Source: Vibrio sp. 99-70-13A1 (GTDB taxonomy: Bacteria; Pseudomonadota; Gammaproteobacteria; Enterobacterales; Vibrionaceae). From it: a stretch of 64,000 nt of DNA. Location of the stretch: NCBI RefSeq assembly GCF_013114625.1, contig NZ_VTXD01000003.1, forward strand, positions 1 through 64,000. Reading direction: 5' to 3'. A program made the translations under genes and the position numbers. The notes beneath the pieces were generated by a model that was not told where the DNA came from, made no database searches, and saw nothing but the letters and a program-made list of their open reading frames with translations. This document shows positions 36,177 through 45,544 of this stretch, piece by piece (the stretch's first letter is position 1; each line of letters starts with the position of its first letter).

Positions 36177-37058
36177 TTATAAGGAAAGCTTAGGTTGAAT
36201 AAAATCAATAAATGCAGAAATTCGCTTAGAAACAGAAGACGAACGGTAATACACGGCGTTTACCCACTCCCTTTCAGTATTACTTAGTTTTTCATCCTCT
36301 AATACTGACATTAGCCTGCCGGCAGCCAAATCGTCACGCACCATAAACCCCGACAAACAAGCAATACCATTTCCTGCAAGAGCAAGCTGCCTGACCGTTT
36401 CACCATTACTGGCAGACACGGTAGGCTCAATAAACGGGTGCTTAGGCAAAGGCCACTGATTCAAAACTTTTACCCCAAGAAAGCCAATAGTTTGATGGTT
36501 AGAAAGATCGGCTGTTTGTTTAGGGGTGCCACGTTTTGCCAAATATTCAGGCGAAGCGACCAAAAATAGAGGGCTTTTACCAAGCAATCTTGCGTGTAAT
36601 GTTGAATCATTGAGCTTTCCGATACGAATAGCGAGATCAGTTTTCTTTTCGATCAAATCAACAAACCCTTCGTTTGAGGTCAGTTCAAGTTCGATCTCTG
36701 GATAAGCTTCTTTGAAACTCTGCACTAAAGGGATAAGTTGATGGAAAATGAAGGGGCTTGCCGCGTCCACTCTCAAGCGTCCTTTCGGCTTTTCGCCTCG
36801 TGAAACAATGTCACCTTCTGCTTGCTGAATGTTCTGAAGAGCCACCTTGATTGAATCGACAAACTGTCGCCCTTCTTCTGTAACTTCAACACGTCGAGTC
36901 GTGCGATTAAGTAAAGTGACCCCAAGCTGCTTTTCTATCTTACTAACAGAGCGAGACACTTTGGCGACTTGTATGTCTAACGCCTCTGCTGCTGCGGAAA
37001 ACCCACCACTTTCGACCACTGCGAGTAGTATTTCCAAATCATCTGATCGAGTGAGCAT
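36177..37058 (-). CDS. LysR family regulator divergent from MFS
   Basis: 293 residues from the ATG at 37058, preceded by AAGGTGGTG. Helix-turn-helix: AVVESGGFSAAAEALDIQVAKVSRSVSKIEKQLG, followed by a full effector domain (RLRVDAASPFIFHQLIP). Of the YafC/DsdC-like group that often sits beside exporters. Divergent from the MFS at 37401; the 340-bp gap carries a four-copy repeat that may be part of the control region. Confidence 0.87.
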   Translation of the reverse strand: MLTRSDDLEILLAVVESGGFSAAAEALDIQVAKVSRSVSKIEKQLGVTLLNRTTRRVEVTEEGRQFVDSIKVALQNIQQAEGDIVSRGEKPKGRLRVDAASPFIFHQLIPLVQSFKEAYPEIELELTSNEGFVDLIEKKTDLAIRIGKLNDSTLHARLLGKSPLFLVASPEYLAKRGTPKQTADLSNHQTIGFLGVKVLNQWPLPKHPFIEPTVSASNGETVRQLALAGNGIACLSGFMVRDDLAAGRLMSVLEDEKLSNTEREWVNAVYYRSSSVSKRISAFIDFIQPKLSL

Positions 37059-37124
37059 GTTCACCACCTTTCTCTCTTGTTAGAACACGTGAAGTTCAAT
37101 TCGTTGAGTGCCAGTTAATCAAAC

Positions 37125-37200
37125 CTATTAGCTTCTAATTAAATCTATAGCTCCTGATTAAATCTACAGATCCTGATTAAATTTATAGTTTCTAATTAAG
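37125..37200. repeat. 19-20-bp imperfect tandem repeat, four copies
   Basis: Units at 37125, 37145, 37164 and 37183 of the form CTAyAGmTyCTrATTAAAT. Situated 67-142 bp upstream of the LysR start, in the LysR/MFS divergent gap. The remainder of the gap holds nothing else recognised. Confidence 0.8.
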
Positions 37201-37400
37201 CCCTTGCTGATTAAGGCACCAATAAAGATGGCTTATTATTGCATTTTTAACAAAAGAAATTTGCTAGTAATACTATTTTTCACAAAGGTAATTCCCACCA
37301 TAATCTCGCCATCCAATACATACAGCCCAAAAATTCTGACTAATAATCAGCACCACCAAACTTTAGGCTGTCACTATTAATCGACACGAGATTACTTATT

Positions 37401-38591
37401 ATGCCTTTAGCATTATTTGCTTTAACGCTCAGTGCGTTTGCCATAGGAACCACTGAATTTGTCATTGTTGGATTGATTCCAACCATGGCTGCTGACTTAA
37501 ATGTTTCCCTTCCTTCTGCTGGTCTTCTGGTTAGCTTGTATGCCCTAGGGGTTGCGATTGGCGCCCCCGTACTGACCGCATTAACAGGGAAATGGAACCG
37601 AAAATACGTATTACTGACCATTATGTCTTTGTTTGTTCTTGGTAACTTACTGGCATGGCAAGCGCCGGGCTACAACACGCTTATTACTGCTCGCATTCTT
37701 ACCGGCTTGGCTCACGGCGTCTTTTTCTCAATAGGATCAACCATTGCTACCGGTCTTGTGGCGAAAGAAAAAGCTGCCAGCGCCATTGCGATTATGTTTA
37801 CAGGTTTAACCGTGGCACTGGTGACTGGCGTACCACTCGGCACCTACATTGGTCAAAGCTTTGGTTGGCAAGCAACATTTTTGATTGTGGCGATACTAGG
37901 ATTAATCGCTCTGATTGGTAGCGCGTTCTTAGTGCCCAACAATTTAAAACAGCCACCAGCAGCAAAGTTATCAGCACAATTAAAAGTATTAACTCAGCCT
38001 CGTTTACTTTTGGTTTATGCGATTACTGCTTTAGGTTACGGCGGCACATTTACCGCGTTTACTTACCTTGCACCTATTTTAGAAAACATCTCTGGGTTTG
38101 ATTCAAGTGCAATCAGCTTGATCATGTTGGTTTACGGGGTATCAGTGGCTATTGGTAACATTTGGGGCGGAAAAATGGCTGATAAAATGGGACCAATTAA
38201 AGCCTTAACCATTATTTTCTCTGGCTTAGCCACTGTGTTAGTTGTGTTTAACTTTACTGCATTTAGTCCTTATACCGCTGTTGCAACTATCCTAATTTGG
38301 GGCGCATTTGCTTTTGGTAATGTCCCTGGCTTACAAGTTTACGTAGTGAAATTGGCAGAAAAATACACACCTGATGCGGTCGATGTGGCTTCTGGCTTAA
38401 ACATTGCGGCATTTAATGTGGGCATTGCACTGGGTTCTTGGGGAGGAGGCATCATTGTCGCTGAATCTGGGCTAATGAATACACCTTGGGTTGGTGCAGT
38501 GGTTGTTATCATCGCATTGGTGCTAACTAGAATCAGTGGCGCGTTAGATAAAAAGCCAACCGTTGAAGTCGCTAGCGTAAAGATGGCTTAA
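37401..38591 (+). CDS. MFS transporter, DHA1/AraJ-YdhP type
   Basis: 396 residues, 12 transmembrane helices. Opens LALFALTLSAFAIGTTEFVIVGL, the AraJ/YdhP hallmark, with the antiporter-type GLAHGVFFSIGSTIA and the loop motif GKWNRKYVL. Members export sugars, nucleosides or drugs by proton antiport. Its divergent LysR is the likely regulator. Confidence 0.88.
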   Translation: MPLALFALTLSAFAIGTTEFVIVGLIPTMAADLNVSLPSAGLLVSLYALGVAIGAPVLTALTGKWNRKYVLLTIMSLFVLGNLLAWQAPGYNTLITARILTGLAHGVFFSIGSTIATGLVAKEKAASAIAIMFTGLTVALVTGVPLGTYIGQSFGWQATFLIVAILGLIALIGSAFLVPNNLKQPPAAKLSAQLKVLTQPRLLLVYAITALGYGGTFTAFTYLAPILENISGFDSSAISLIMLVYGVSVAIGNIWGGKMADKMGPIKALTIIFSGLATVLVVFNFTAFSPYTAVATILIWGAFAFGNVPGLQVYVVKLAEKYTPDAVDVASGLNIAAFNVGIALGSWGGGIIVAESGLMNTPWVGAVVVIIALVLTRISGALDKKPTVEVASVKMA

Positions 38592-38864
38592 CTCATCAAT
38601 ATGACTAAATCCTCGAATACCGCTTTAAGTGTTTAAAAGAGTAAACATCATCAAATTCAATCAATAAGCACGCGTGATATTCACAATAAAAATGGCAAAT
38701 ATTGAACAAGGGGCATGATTCGTTCGTGCTCCTTGTCCATATGCACATAACGAAAATAATCGCTCTGAAAAAGTGTTATTTACGCCAATTTGAGACCTCT
38801 TTATCAACAAAATAACCACACAAATACTATGCTTATATAGGCATAGGTAACAAGAGGTCAGATT

Positions 38865-39290
38865 ATGGAATATAGACACATACTTGTCGCACTGGAGCTT
38901 TCAGAAGAAAGCAATGTGCTGATAGAAAGAGCCAAATTTTTAGCCGAATTACTCGATGCTAGAATTTCTTTCATTCATATTGATGGATCACACGGAGAGA
39001 TATACCCCGATCTAATAAACTTACAAACGACAACAGGATTAGCGCCACTCAACACCAGCTCAATTAAACAACTAAGAGATTTTGAAGCCGCTATCGACTA
39101 CCCAGTAAGCAATATATTAGTTGGTACTGGTGATTTAGCCGATAAACTTGCAGAAACGATAATGGATAATAACTTTGACTTATTGATTTGTGGTCACCAC
39201 CACGATTTTTGGAGCAGAATCATTTCCTACTCTAAACATCTTATCAATAAATCTCCTATCGATATTCTAGTGATACCAATAGAGCCTTAA
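38865..39290 (+). CDS. uspA: universal stress protein UspA
   Basis: 141 residues. YRHILVALELSEESN at the start and LLICGHHHDFWSRIISYSKHLIN near the end closely parallel E. coli UspA. The ATP-binding G-x2-G-x9-G(S/T) motif of the other Usp class is missing, as in true UspA. Starvation and stress protein in the cytoplasm. Monocistronic, with a terminator at 39322. Confidence 0.85.
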   Translation: MEYRHILVALELSEESNVLIERAKFLAELLDARISFIHIDGSHGEIYPDLINLQTTTGLAPLNTSSIKQLRDFEAAIDYPVSNILVGTGDLADKLAETIMDNNFDLLICGHHHDFWSRIISYSKHLINKSPIDILVIPIEP

Positions 39291-39321
39291 ATGATAAATT
39301 ACATTAAGCGTTACAACACTT

Positions 39322-39356
39322 AGCCAGCAGAGCATTTCACTCTACTGGCTTTTTTA
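39322..39356 (+). terminator. terminator after uspA
   Basis: AGCCAG-AGAG pairs with CTCT-CTGGCT around CATTTCA, followed by T residues. Confidence 0.8.
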
Positions 39357-39402
39357 CGTTTTGATTTTTAAGATAAATGAAGCACGAGCCATAGAATATC
39401 CA

Positions 39403-39792
39403 CTAAGCCGTCAATTCCAGTCTGTTTCCATCTGGGTCAAACACGCAGCTTTCATAGTAACCGTCACCAGTGCGTCTCGGACCATCAATCTTCTCATATC
39501 CATCTTCAACTAAACGCGCTGTAAGCTCATCTACCGCTTCTTCTGAGCCTAACGACATCGCCATATGAATGAAGCCTGTAAACTGTTCATATCGGTCGTC
39601 TTGAGATTTAGGGATAGAAGGCATTTCCATAATTTCTAATCGGCTACCACTCTCGAAAGACAAAAAGTAAGAAGAGAACTTCTTCTTAGGGTTAAAGTAT
39701 TTATCGTTAGCTGTGGCGTTAAAATATTTGATGTAGAAATCTTTTAATGTTTCAAGTTGGTTGGTCCAAATCGCGATATGTTCAATTTTCAT
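39403..39792 (-). CDS. VOC/glyoxalase-family protein
   Basis: 129 residues from the ATG at 39792 (a TTG six bases upstream extends the frame). KIEHIAIWTNQLETLKDFY and the C-terminal YYESCVFDPDGNRLEL are the paired betaalphabetabetabeta units of the vicinal oxygen chelate fold, with His5 and Glu as metal-ligand candidates. Relatives include glyoxalase I and lactoylglutathione lyase-like proteins. The substrate is unknown. A strong palindrome sits upstream. Confidence 0.83.
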   Translation of the reverse strand: MKIEHIAIWTNQLETLKDFYIKYFNATANDKYFNPKKKFSSYFLSFESGSRLEIMEMPSIPKSQDDRYEQFTGFIHMAMSLGSEEAVDELTARLVEDGYEKIDGPRRTGDGYYESCVFDPDGNRLELTA

Positions 39793-39838
39793 TCTCAAGT
39801 ATTCCCATTAATTTCGAGACTGTTCTTTTCAGTGCTGA

Positions 39839-39856
39839 TGGTTCAGTACCGAACCA
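39839..39856. promoter_or_regulatory. palindromic operator candidate upstream of the VOC gene
   Basis: TGGTTC, AGTACC, GAACCA: perfect six-base arms, with partial symmetry through the spacer. No regulator gene is adjacent. Confidence 0.5.
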
Positions 39857-39984
39857 TTCAATACAGATAGGTTAATGGGAAATAGAGGAACAAAAAACAG
39901 AACATAACTGAGTAATTATGTTCCGATTTTATTTTGAGCACTTATTGTGACGACTAGATACTAATCACATCTTTAAGCGGATAA

Positions 39985-41364
39985 TCACATAGTTAACCGG
40001 ATAATCACGTCTAGCATTTGATCAAAGCATGGACCTAGCGCTTGCTCATCAACAGCATGGCAATACACACCTTCCAATTGATCCGATTTATAATCACCAG
40101 CAAGATCCGTGTCATCCAGCATTGCAGGATCGTTCGCCATTCTAAGCAGAAGATCTTCACCATATTCGCTGTCAGGTCCGGACGTTGACGTTAATGAGGA
40201 ACCAAGCCCAAGTGTAAATACATAAGTGCCTTCTAACCTTGCGGCTTCCGCCATATCTTCAACTAAGTTACGAGCCACCCTATTTACCTTGGTAAACAAT
40301 TGGCTGGTGCTGTTTGTTGTATATTGAGTGACGGGTCTGACTGAATGGCTTGGGTTTAATACTTTAAACTCCGCTTCGTCTTCATCATGAGGGTTATAGT
40401 GTTCTGGCAGTTCTTCTAAATCCGAATAAATCGAGCTACCTGCATACCCATCACCGGATAATTTAGTCGCCATCGAATCATGTCGCCATAATCCATAAGG
40501 TGTCCCACTGCTCTCGTCATTGGTACGAATAGCCCCTGCATGAATATTGCCATCGGTAAATTCAAAATGAGACGCAAATGTATTCGGTGCGCCATCCGTA
40601 AAAAATACGATGACCTTTAAATTAGCAGGATCAGAGACATTTCTGATTTCATCAAGCGCTCTATACATCCCCTCCGATGCATTAGTGTATTGGGCATTCC
40701 AATAACTCCCGAAATTAAACGCATCAATCGCAGTAGTAATATCTGAGCGGCTGTGACCTCTTGCGTCAGTAAACTCAACGGGGACTTGCGCTCCAAAGGC
40801 AAATTTAACCAAAGAAATACGGTCGAAGCTTTCATGGAAGTTTTCAACAAATGATTTAGAGCGATCCACCACATCTTGGGTAACATCGCCAATACTGCCG
40901 TAACGAAGAGAGGTCGTATTATCAATGACCAGCACCAAATCCACAGGTCGACGAACAGACTGAGCCTCAACACTCGACTCGAAGCTATCGAAACCTAATA
41001 TGGAAAGAAACAAATTTGGCACTTCTACTGTGGCGTTAATATCGATAGAAATATTGCCAAATTCGTCATACCCATAGTTCACATTATTTAAGGTAGCGGT
41101 GCTGTTATGAAAATCAGCAGGCATATTTGCGGAAAAATACCGGTTGGCGGCTTCTCGCCCTGCATCTTCACCATTTGCAACCGCTCTAGCAGCCGCAATA
41201 CTTGCCGCATCCACCGCCGAAAATAATTTCGCTTTCACTAAAAAAGTACGGCCGGTATCCACAGCCAGCCCAATGACGGCCAGTAAAATTGGTAACGCAA
41301 GCACAGTCAGTATTGCGACTAACCCTTTCGAACGTTTCCATTTTATTTGAGGTAACTTCTTCAT
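39985..41364 (-). CDS. TadG-like pseudopilin with von Willebrand A domain
   Basis: 459 residues. A basic N-terminus (KWKRSKG) leads into one hydrophobic helix (15-35) and the FSAVDAASIAAARAVANGEDA helix typical of TadG. The vWA domain starts VDLVLVIDNTTS, with MIDAS residues Asp148-x-Thr-x-Ser152, and has VIVFFTDGAP. TadG proteins are Flp/Tad pilus accessory components at the inner membrane facing the periplasm. It is last in a three-gene set read leftward (42734 to 39985). Confidence 0.82.
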   Translation of the reverse strand: MKKLPQIKWKRSKGLVAILTVLALPILLAVIGLAVDTGRTFLVKAKLFSAVDAASIAAARAVANGEDAGREAANRYFSANMPADFHNSTATLNNVNYGYDEFGNISIDINATVEVPNLFLSILGFDSFESSVEAQSVRRPVDLVLVIDNTTSLRYGSIGDVTQDVVDRSKSFVENFHESFDRISLVKFAFGAQVPVEFTDARGHSRSDITTAIDAFNFGSYWNAQYTNASEGMYRALDEIRNVSDPANLKVIVFFTDGAPNTFASHFEFTDGNIHAGAIRTNDESSGTPYGLWRHDSMATKLSGDGYAGSSIYSDLEELPEHYNPHDEDEAEFKVLNPSHSVRPVTQYTTNSTSQLFTKVNRVARNLVEDMAEAARLEGTYVFTLGLGSSLTSTSGPDSEYGEDLLLRMANDPAMLDDTDLAGDYKSDQLEGVYCHAVDEQALGPCFDQMLDVIIRLTM

Positions 41365-41376
41365 AACCAGTACCTT

Positions 41377-42078
41377 CTATAAATAAGTCGTGTCAGTTAT
41401 TGAAACGCCACTTTCTAAGAAAAAGCTGAAAGCGGGATTGTACTCATACAAAACTTCAACAACGTAGACAGATTCACCTTCAGACAAATCAATGGCAAAA
41501 TTGGATAATGATGGTAGGTCATCTTCATCCAGTACACATTGATCATTGCTATCCCAACTTGCGCAATTACCCCACGTCTCACTGTCCACTGAGTAACCAA
41601 AATTATCCCATCGGTGTTGGCTACTTACGTAAGGGTCGGCATCGTCCTGTCCAACAACCAACGTGATGTAAATATTACCGTCTGCACTCAAATCAAGTGG
41701 TGAACTTGTACTGGCAACAATATCCATAATTTCTTGTGGTGTTTCTGTACTACTACGAGAAATAATATTCGCCCCTTCTCTGCTTACACTAATGATCAAG
41801 TAATTGGCTTGAATCATTTGAATCAACTCGATTAGACCAACCAGAATCAGTAATAAAACAGGACTAACAATCACGGTTTCAACCGCCGCAAAGCCACGCT
41901 GTTTTGAATTAATCGGTTTGAGGAGAGCAACGTTGGAGTTATGTGCTTTAGCTTTAGCTTTGGATTTAGATTTAGATTTAACTTTAGTGTAGGCAGCTTT
42001 AGAGCTAGCCATCTTGGAGCAAGTGGCTTTAACATGGTCAGCTTGGGAATGAGTTAAAGACGATAAATGCTTAGACAT
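41377..42078 (-). CDS. TadE-like pseudopilin with long basic N-terminal extension
   Basis: 233 residues, preceded by AGGTGTATTT. The pseudopilin core RGFAAVETVIVSPVLLLILV lies near residues 60-80, with a Gly...Glu pair resembling the TadE/F processing site. Before it lie 58 residues, basic with KSKSKSKAKAKA repeats, unusually long for TadE. The remainder is periplasmic. The extension is in frame with a good ribosome binding site, though an internal ATG (M24) is possible. Confidence 0.75.
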   Translation of the reverse strand: MSKHLSSLTHSQADHVKATCSKMASSKAAYTKVKSKSKSKAKAKAHNSNVALLKPINSKQRGFAAVETVIVSPVLLLILVGLIELIQMIQANYLIISVSREGANIISRSSTETPQEIMDIVASTSSPLDLSADGNIYITLVVGQDDADPYVSSQHRWDNFGYSVDSETWGNCASWDSNDQCVLDEDDLPSLSNFAIDLSEGESVYVVEVLYEYNPAFSFFLESGVSITDTTYL

Positions 42079-42086
42079 AAATACAC

Positions 42087-42734
42087 CTAGAATGACTCGT
42101 TTTTCATGGCCGCACTCACGGTAAATTTGTAAGTACCGTCTTCAACGAAAGGTAATATATAAGGGCTTGTCGTTGACCACTCACAATCAAGATGGATTGC
42201 GATAATATCACCAGGACCACCGAAGCCCGTCACAGCATTCCCATAAAGATCTTCGACTCGAATGTCATCAGTTTCGATAACTCTAGAAAGCAAACCATTA
42301 GAAGAGTCGGTGATTTTTTGGATAATGGCGGCTTCACGGTTACTGGCTCCATCGGGGTCGAGATTTGATTGACCTGTCACTGCATACCGCGCGCCTTCTC
42401 TCACCGCCTGTTGCATTGTGAGTTTGACGTAACCGTACATGCCTATATCAATGATTGTTAGGATAAGCGTTAAGAAAAAAGCAACCACAGCGGTAAATTC
42501 AATCACTGCAATACCACTTTGTTTAGACTTGTGTGCCGCAGCTTGCTTAGACTTATGTGCCACAGCCATATTTGCAGAAGCGATATTATTCCCTGAAAAA
42601 GTTTGGCTTTGTGTGTTGGCTTGGTGGCTTGCAGCAGATAGAAGGCACTCTTTAGAGAGCACTAACGGCGGTTCGAAAAAAATGGCAGGCTTGTTTACTA
42701 AATCAGCTTGTGTTTGAGCACTTGACGTTTCCAT
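42087..42734 (-). CDS. TadE/TadF-like pseudopilin with repeat-bearing extension
   Basis: 215 residues. The core SGIAVIEFTAVVAFFLTLIL begins around residue 73 and has the same Gly...Glu layout as TadE/F. The preceding extension contains two HKSKQ repeats. The ribosome binding site at 42734 is weak, so a shorter start (for example the ATG giving MAVAHKSKQ) is possible. It is first in the trio; the promoter should be in the AT-rich 290 bp upstream. Confidence 0.7.
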   Translation of the reverse strand: METSSAQTQADLVNKPAIFFEPPLVLSKECLLSAASHQANTQSQTFSGNNIASANMAVAHKSKQAAAHKSKQSGIAVIEFTAVVAFFLTLILTIIDIGMYGYVKLTMQQAVREGARYAVTGQSNLDPDGASNREAAIIQKITDSSNGLLSRVIETDDIRVEDLYGNAVTGFGGPGDIIAIHLDCEWSTTSPYILPFVEDGTYKFTVSAAMKNESF

Positions 42735-43028
42735 AATAAGACATCACTCATGTTTTAATTACATACTCTCCCATGCAATTAAATTTCATTGATGACACTT
42801 CTATAGATTAAATTTGGTGGGTTTTCTAATGCTATTCACTAAATTATCAATAGTGAGATTATTGAGGATTTTAAGAAAAATAGCTCATCCGATCTAACTC
42901 CTTCTAAACTCTCAATTAAGTATTACGAGGCAGTATTTCCCTCTCTTTTTTATTTTTAAAAAACTTAATTTTTAAAACCAAAGTTTACTGAAAACATGAA
43001 ACTCATAAGGGTAAGTTTAACCTGCACA

Positions 43029-45236
43029 TCAATGTCTATTATGATTTTGCAACTCACCAATCAGTGGTCTAGGTTTGGCGATACCAAAACCTTGAGCGTA
43101 AACCACATCTAATGCAGTCAGTAGCTCCGCATGAGCTTCAGTTTCAACAAACTCCGCCACCGTCAGTAGCCCCATATTCTGCGCAATTTGGCTGATGTTT
43201 TTTACTATCGCTTGGTCAGTTTCATCAGTAATTATATTTTTAACGAATGAACCGTCTATCTTAAGAATATCAACCGGAATACGACGTAAATAGTCAAACG
43301 ATGCATAGCCAGTTCCGAAGTCATCCAGTGCAATCGTACAACCAAAAGACTGCAAACGAGTAAGATTGTCGATAACCAAACATTCGTTTGTCAGCGGCAT
43401 GCTTTCAGTTATCTCAAAGCACATCTTATTCAGCGGAATATCAAATTCTTTCGCACAATCTAAAATGTAATTATCAAAATCGATCTGAGTAAGAGCCTGC
43501 GCAGTGAGGTTGATTCCGCATCGGTCAATGCTTTCCCACTGACTAACATGCTCAGACAACACTTTAAACGTATTCCTGATTACCCACTTATCCAACTCAA
43601 TCTCTAAGCCAAACTCATTGATCAACGGGAAAAACTCAGCTGGTGCTAATACATCTCCGCCCTGTTTAGGTAAACGAAGTAAGACTTCAAAAGACAATTC
43701 TGAGTGAGTTGGGTTTTGCAAATTACGATATGGCTGGCAATACAGCTCAAATTCATCGTTATCAAACGCTGCTTGAATTTGGCTCAATTTACGAATCGAA
43801 GGATCTGTCTCACTGGATAGCATGACTTGCGAAATAGGGCTTTGCGCGTGGCTCTCAATGTTACGTGAACAAAGCTGTGATACCACTTGTTCGAACTCTA
43901 AGTCAGTATCTAGAAAGACATAGCGCACTTCTGGTTCAAGAATTTTTATCGAGCGATGATTCCAATCAAAAGAGAACTCGCATAACTGCTGGTGAAGGGT
44001 TTCAAGTTCTTTATCTAAACCTGACTTTTCAGGTAACAGATAGAGTAATGAAGTCGTAAACGGGGCGACATAACCCTGATTACATAAGGTGTTTTTTTCT
44101 TGCAAGAACTGGCTTAACTGCTTAAGCAACTCACTTTTTTCAGCCAATCCTAAAGCTTTAACCAGCCTCGTGACTTGAGAAAGGTCGATCACAACAAGCG
44201 CTGGGATTTGAGAATGACCTTTTGCGTCCACTTTTAGCTGAGCAAGAGTATATAGGCGCGTATATGGGTCTCTACGTTCAGATTCGATTGCGGCTTTATT
44301 GGTGAGGTAGTTTTTGATGGCTTGAGTAATCATCAGAAAAATGGTCACACACAGCGAGAACAACACCACAATCAAACCATAAAAAACACTGCTATCAATT
44401 AACTGCTGCTCATAGGCACTGACAGCCCCCGCAACATTAAACAACACAATAATCGCTGTAAAAATTGCCGGTAGAATAAAGCCAAATTGCCCTAAGCCTA
44501 ACCCAATAATTGGCATGATTAATACGGAAAGCGCGCTGGAGGTAACATGATTTTTAGCTCCAAACGCTGCCAATAGTACTAAGCCTATCGCTCCCAACCA
44601 GTACCAATGCAGTTTAGAACGGTTAGATTGCTCATACATAGCACGGTTAAGTGCCAACAACTTATCACCACCTTCAGCTGAAACAAACGCCAACATAAAA
44701 AACAGCAAAGGAGTTAAAACTAACTGCGTCATCGAGCCGCTTAAAATGCCATAACCGTAATAGTTCAAGTCCGTCATTAACGGGTAGTCGTACAGATACG
44801 CAATCAGCGTCATTACTAAAGTGTTAATAATGGGATAAAGCACGATCATCAAGCCAGTATAGGCAATCGCAATTAAGGTAAGGTTCTTATCTGCTAAGCG
44901 CTTTTGCACATGAAGAAAAAGCTCAGAAAACAGCATCATGACCAGTGGTAACGCGAGCGAAAAAGTGAGGGCTACTGCGAGCCCGCGCTGTGAAATGAAC
45001 AAATAATGTAAGGCGAGCCCTGAAATAATGCCGGGCAAAGCTTGTTTTCGGTAACGAAGAAGAAGAGCGGAAACTAAACCTGCGGTCAGCGAGATCACAT
45101 GCACTCTATCCGCTTCAAGCGTAAACCAAAATGAAAGCTGGAAACTCAACAAAACTAATAAAGCGGTCGCAACACTTGATAGAGTAAAATTTGATTTCGA
45201 ACGGTCGGAAAACAGCGTAAAGGACGAATAATTCAT
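43029..45236 (-). CDS. membrane c-di-GMP phosphodiesterase: MASE1-like, degenerate GGDEF, EAL
   Basis: 735 residues. Residues 1-310 hold about ten transmembrane segments, MASE1-like. The middle (about 330-490) is GGDEF-shaped but lacks the GGDEF motif. The EAL domain is complete: Glu517-Val-Leu, N in GINLT, EITES with Glu608, DDFGTGYASF (Asp638, Asp639), Lys659 (DILKIDG), Glu695 and Gln715. It should hydrolyse c-di-GMP at the inner membrane in response to a membrane or periplasmic cue. Confidence 0.9.
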   Translation of the reverse strand: MNYSSFTLFSDRSKSNFTLSSVATALLVLLSFQLSFWFTLEADRVHVISLTAGLVSALLLRYRKQALPGIISGLALHYLFISQRGLAVALTFSLALPLVMMLFSELFLHVQKRLADKNLTLIAIAYTGLMIVLYPIINTLVMTLIAYLYDYPLMTDLNYYGYGILSGSMTQLVLTPLLFFMLAFVSAEGGDKLLALNRAMYEQSNRSKLHWYWLGAIGLVLLAAFGAKNHVTSSALSVLIMPIIGLGLGQFGFILPAIFTAIIVLFNVAGAVSAYEQQLIDSSVFYGLIVVLFSLCVTIFLMITQAIKNYLTNKAAIESERRDPYTRLYTLAQLKVDAKGHSQIPALVVIDLSQVTRLVKALGLAEKSELLKQLSQFLQEKNTLCNQGYVAPFTTSLLYLLPEKSGLDKELETLHQQLCEFSFDWNHRSIKILEPEVRYVFLDTDLEFEQVVSQLCSRNIESHAQSPISQVMLSSETDPSIRKLSQIQAAFDNDEFELYCQPYRNLQNPTHSELSFEVLLRLPKQGGDVLAPAEFFPLINEFGLEIELDKWVIRNTFKVLSEHVSQWESIDRCGINLTAQALTQIDFDNYILDCAKEFDIPLNKMCFEITESMPLTNECLVIDNLTRLQSFGCTIALDDFGTGYASFDYLRRIPVDILKIDGSFVKNIITDETDQAIVKNISQIAQNMGLLTVAEFVETEAHAELLTALDVVYAQGFGIAKPRPLIGELQNHNRH

Positions 45237-45544
45237 TTTATAGTCTCAAGCATTACAAATAATAGTATGGCATTCGCACATTCTAATGATAATAGCCTCT
45301 TTTAACAGTCGTTATGGTCGTTTTTTCTCCATCAATCGGCATTAGCTCGTCTTCTAAACATCAAAATCCCAAAAGATGACCAATAATTAAAACAAACAAC
45401 AATCATAAGAAATTGATATTACTTACTTTAAATCAATAATCATGATTTATTTTAAATTTTATTTCTAAACATTTCGTCTTACTAAAATGGGCTTCGTCTT
45501 AGAGATGTAATTAGAAAATAATTAAACCAATTCGGAGTAATACC
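45237..45544. other. intergenic promoter region of the GST gene
   Basis: 308 bp, AT-rich, between divergent phosphodiesterase and GST genes. No gene. A GGAGTAATACC ribosome binding site leads into 45545. No clear palindrome. Confidence 0.4.
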
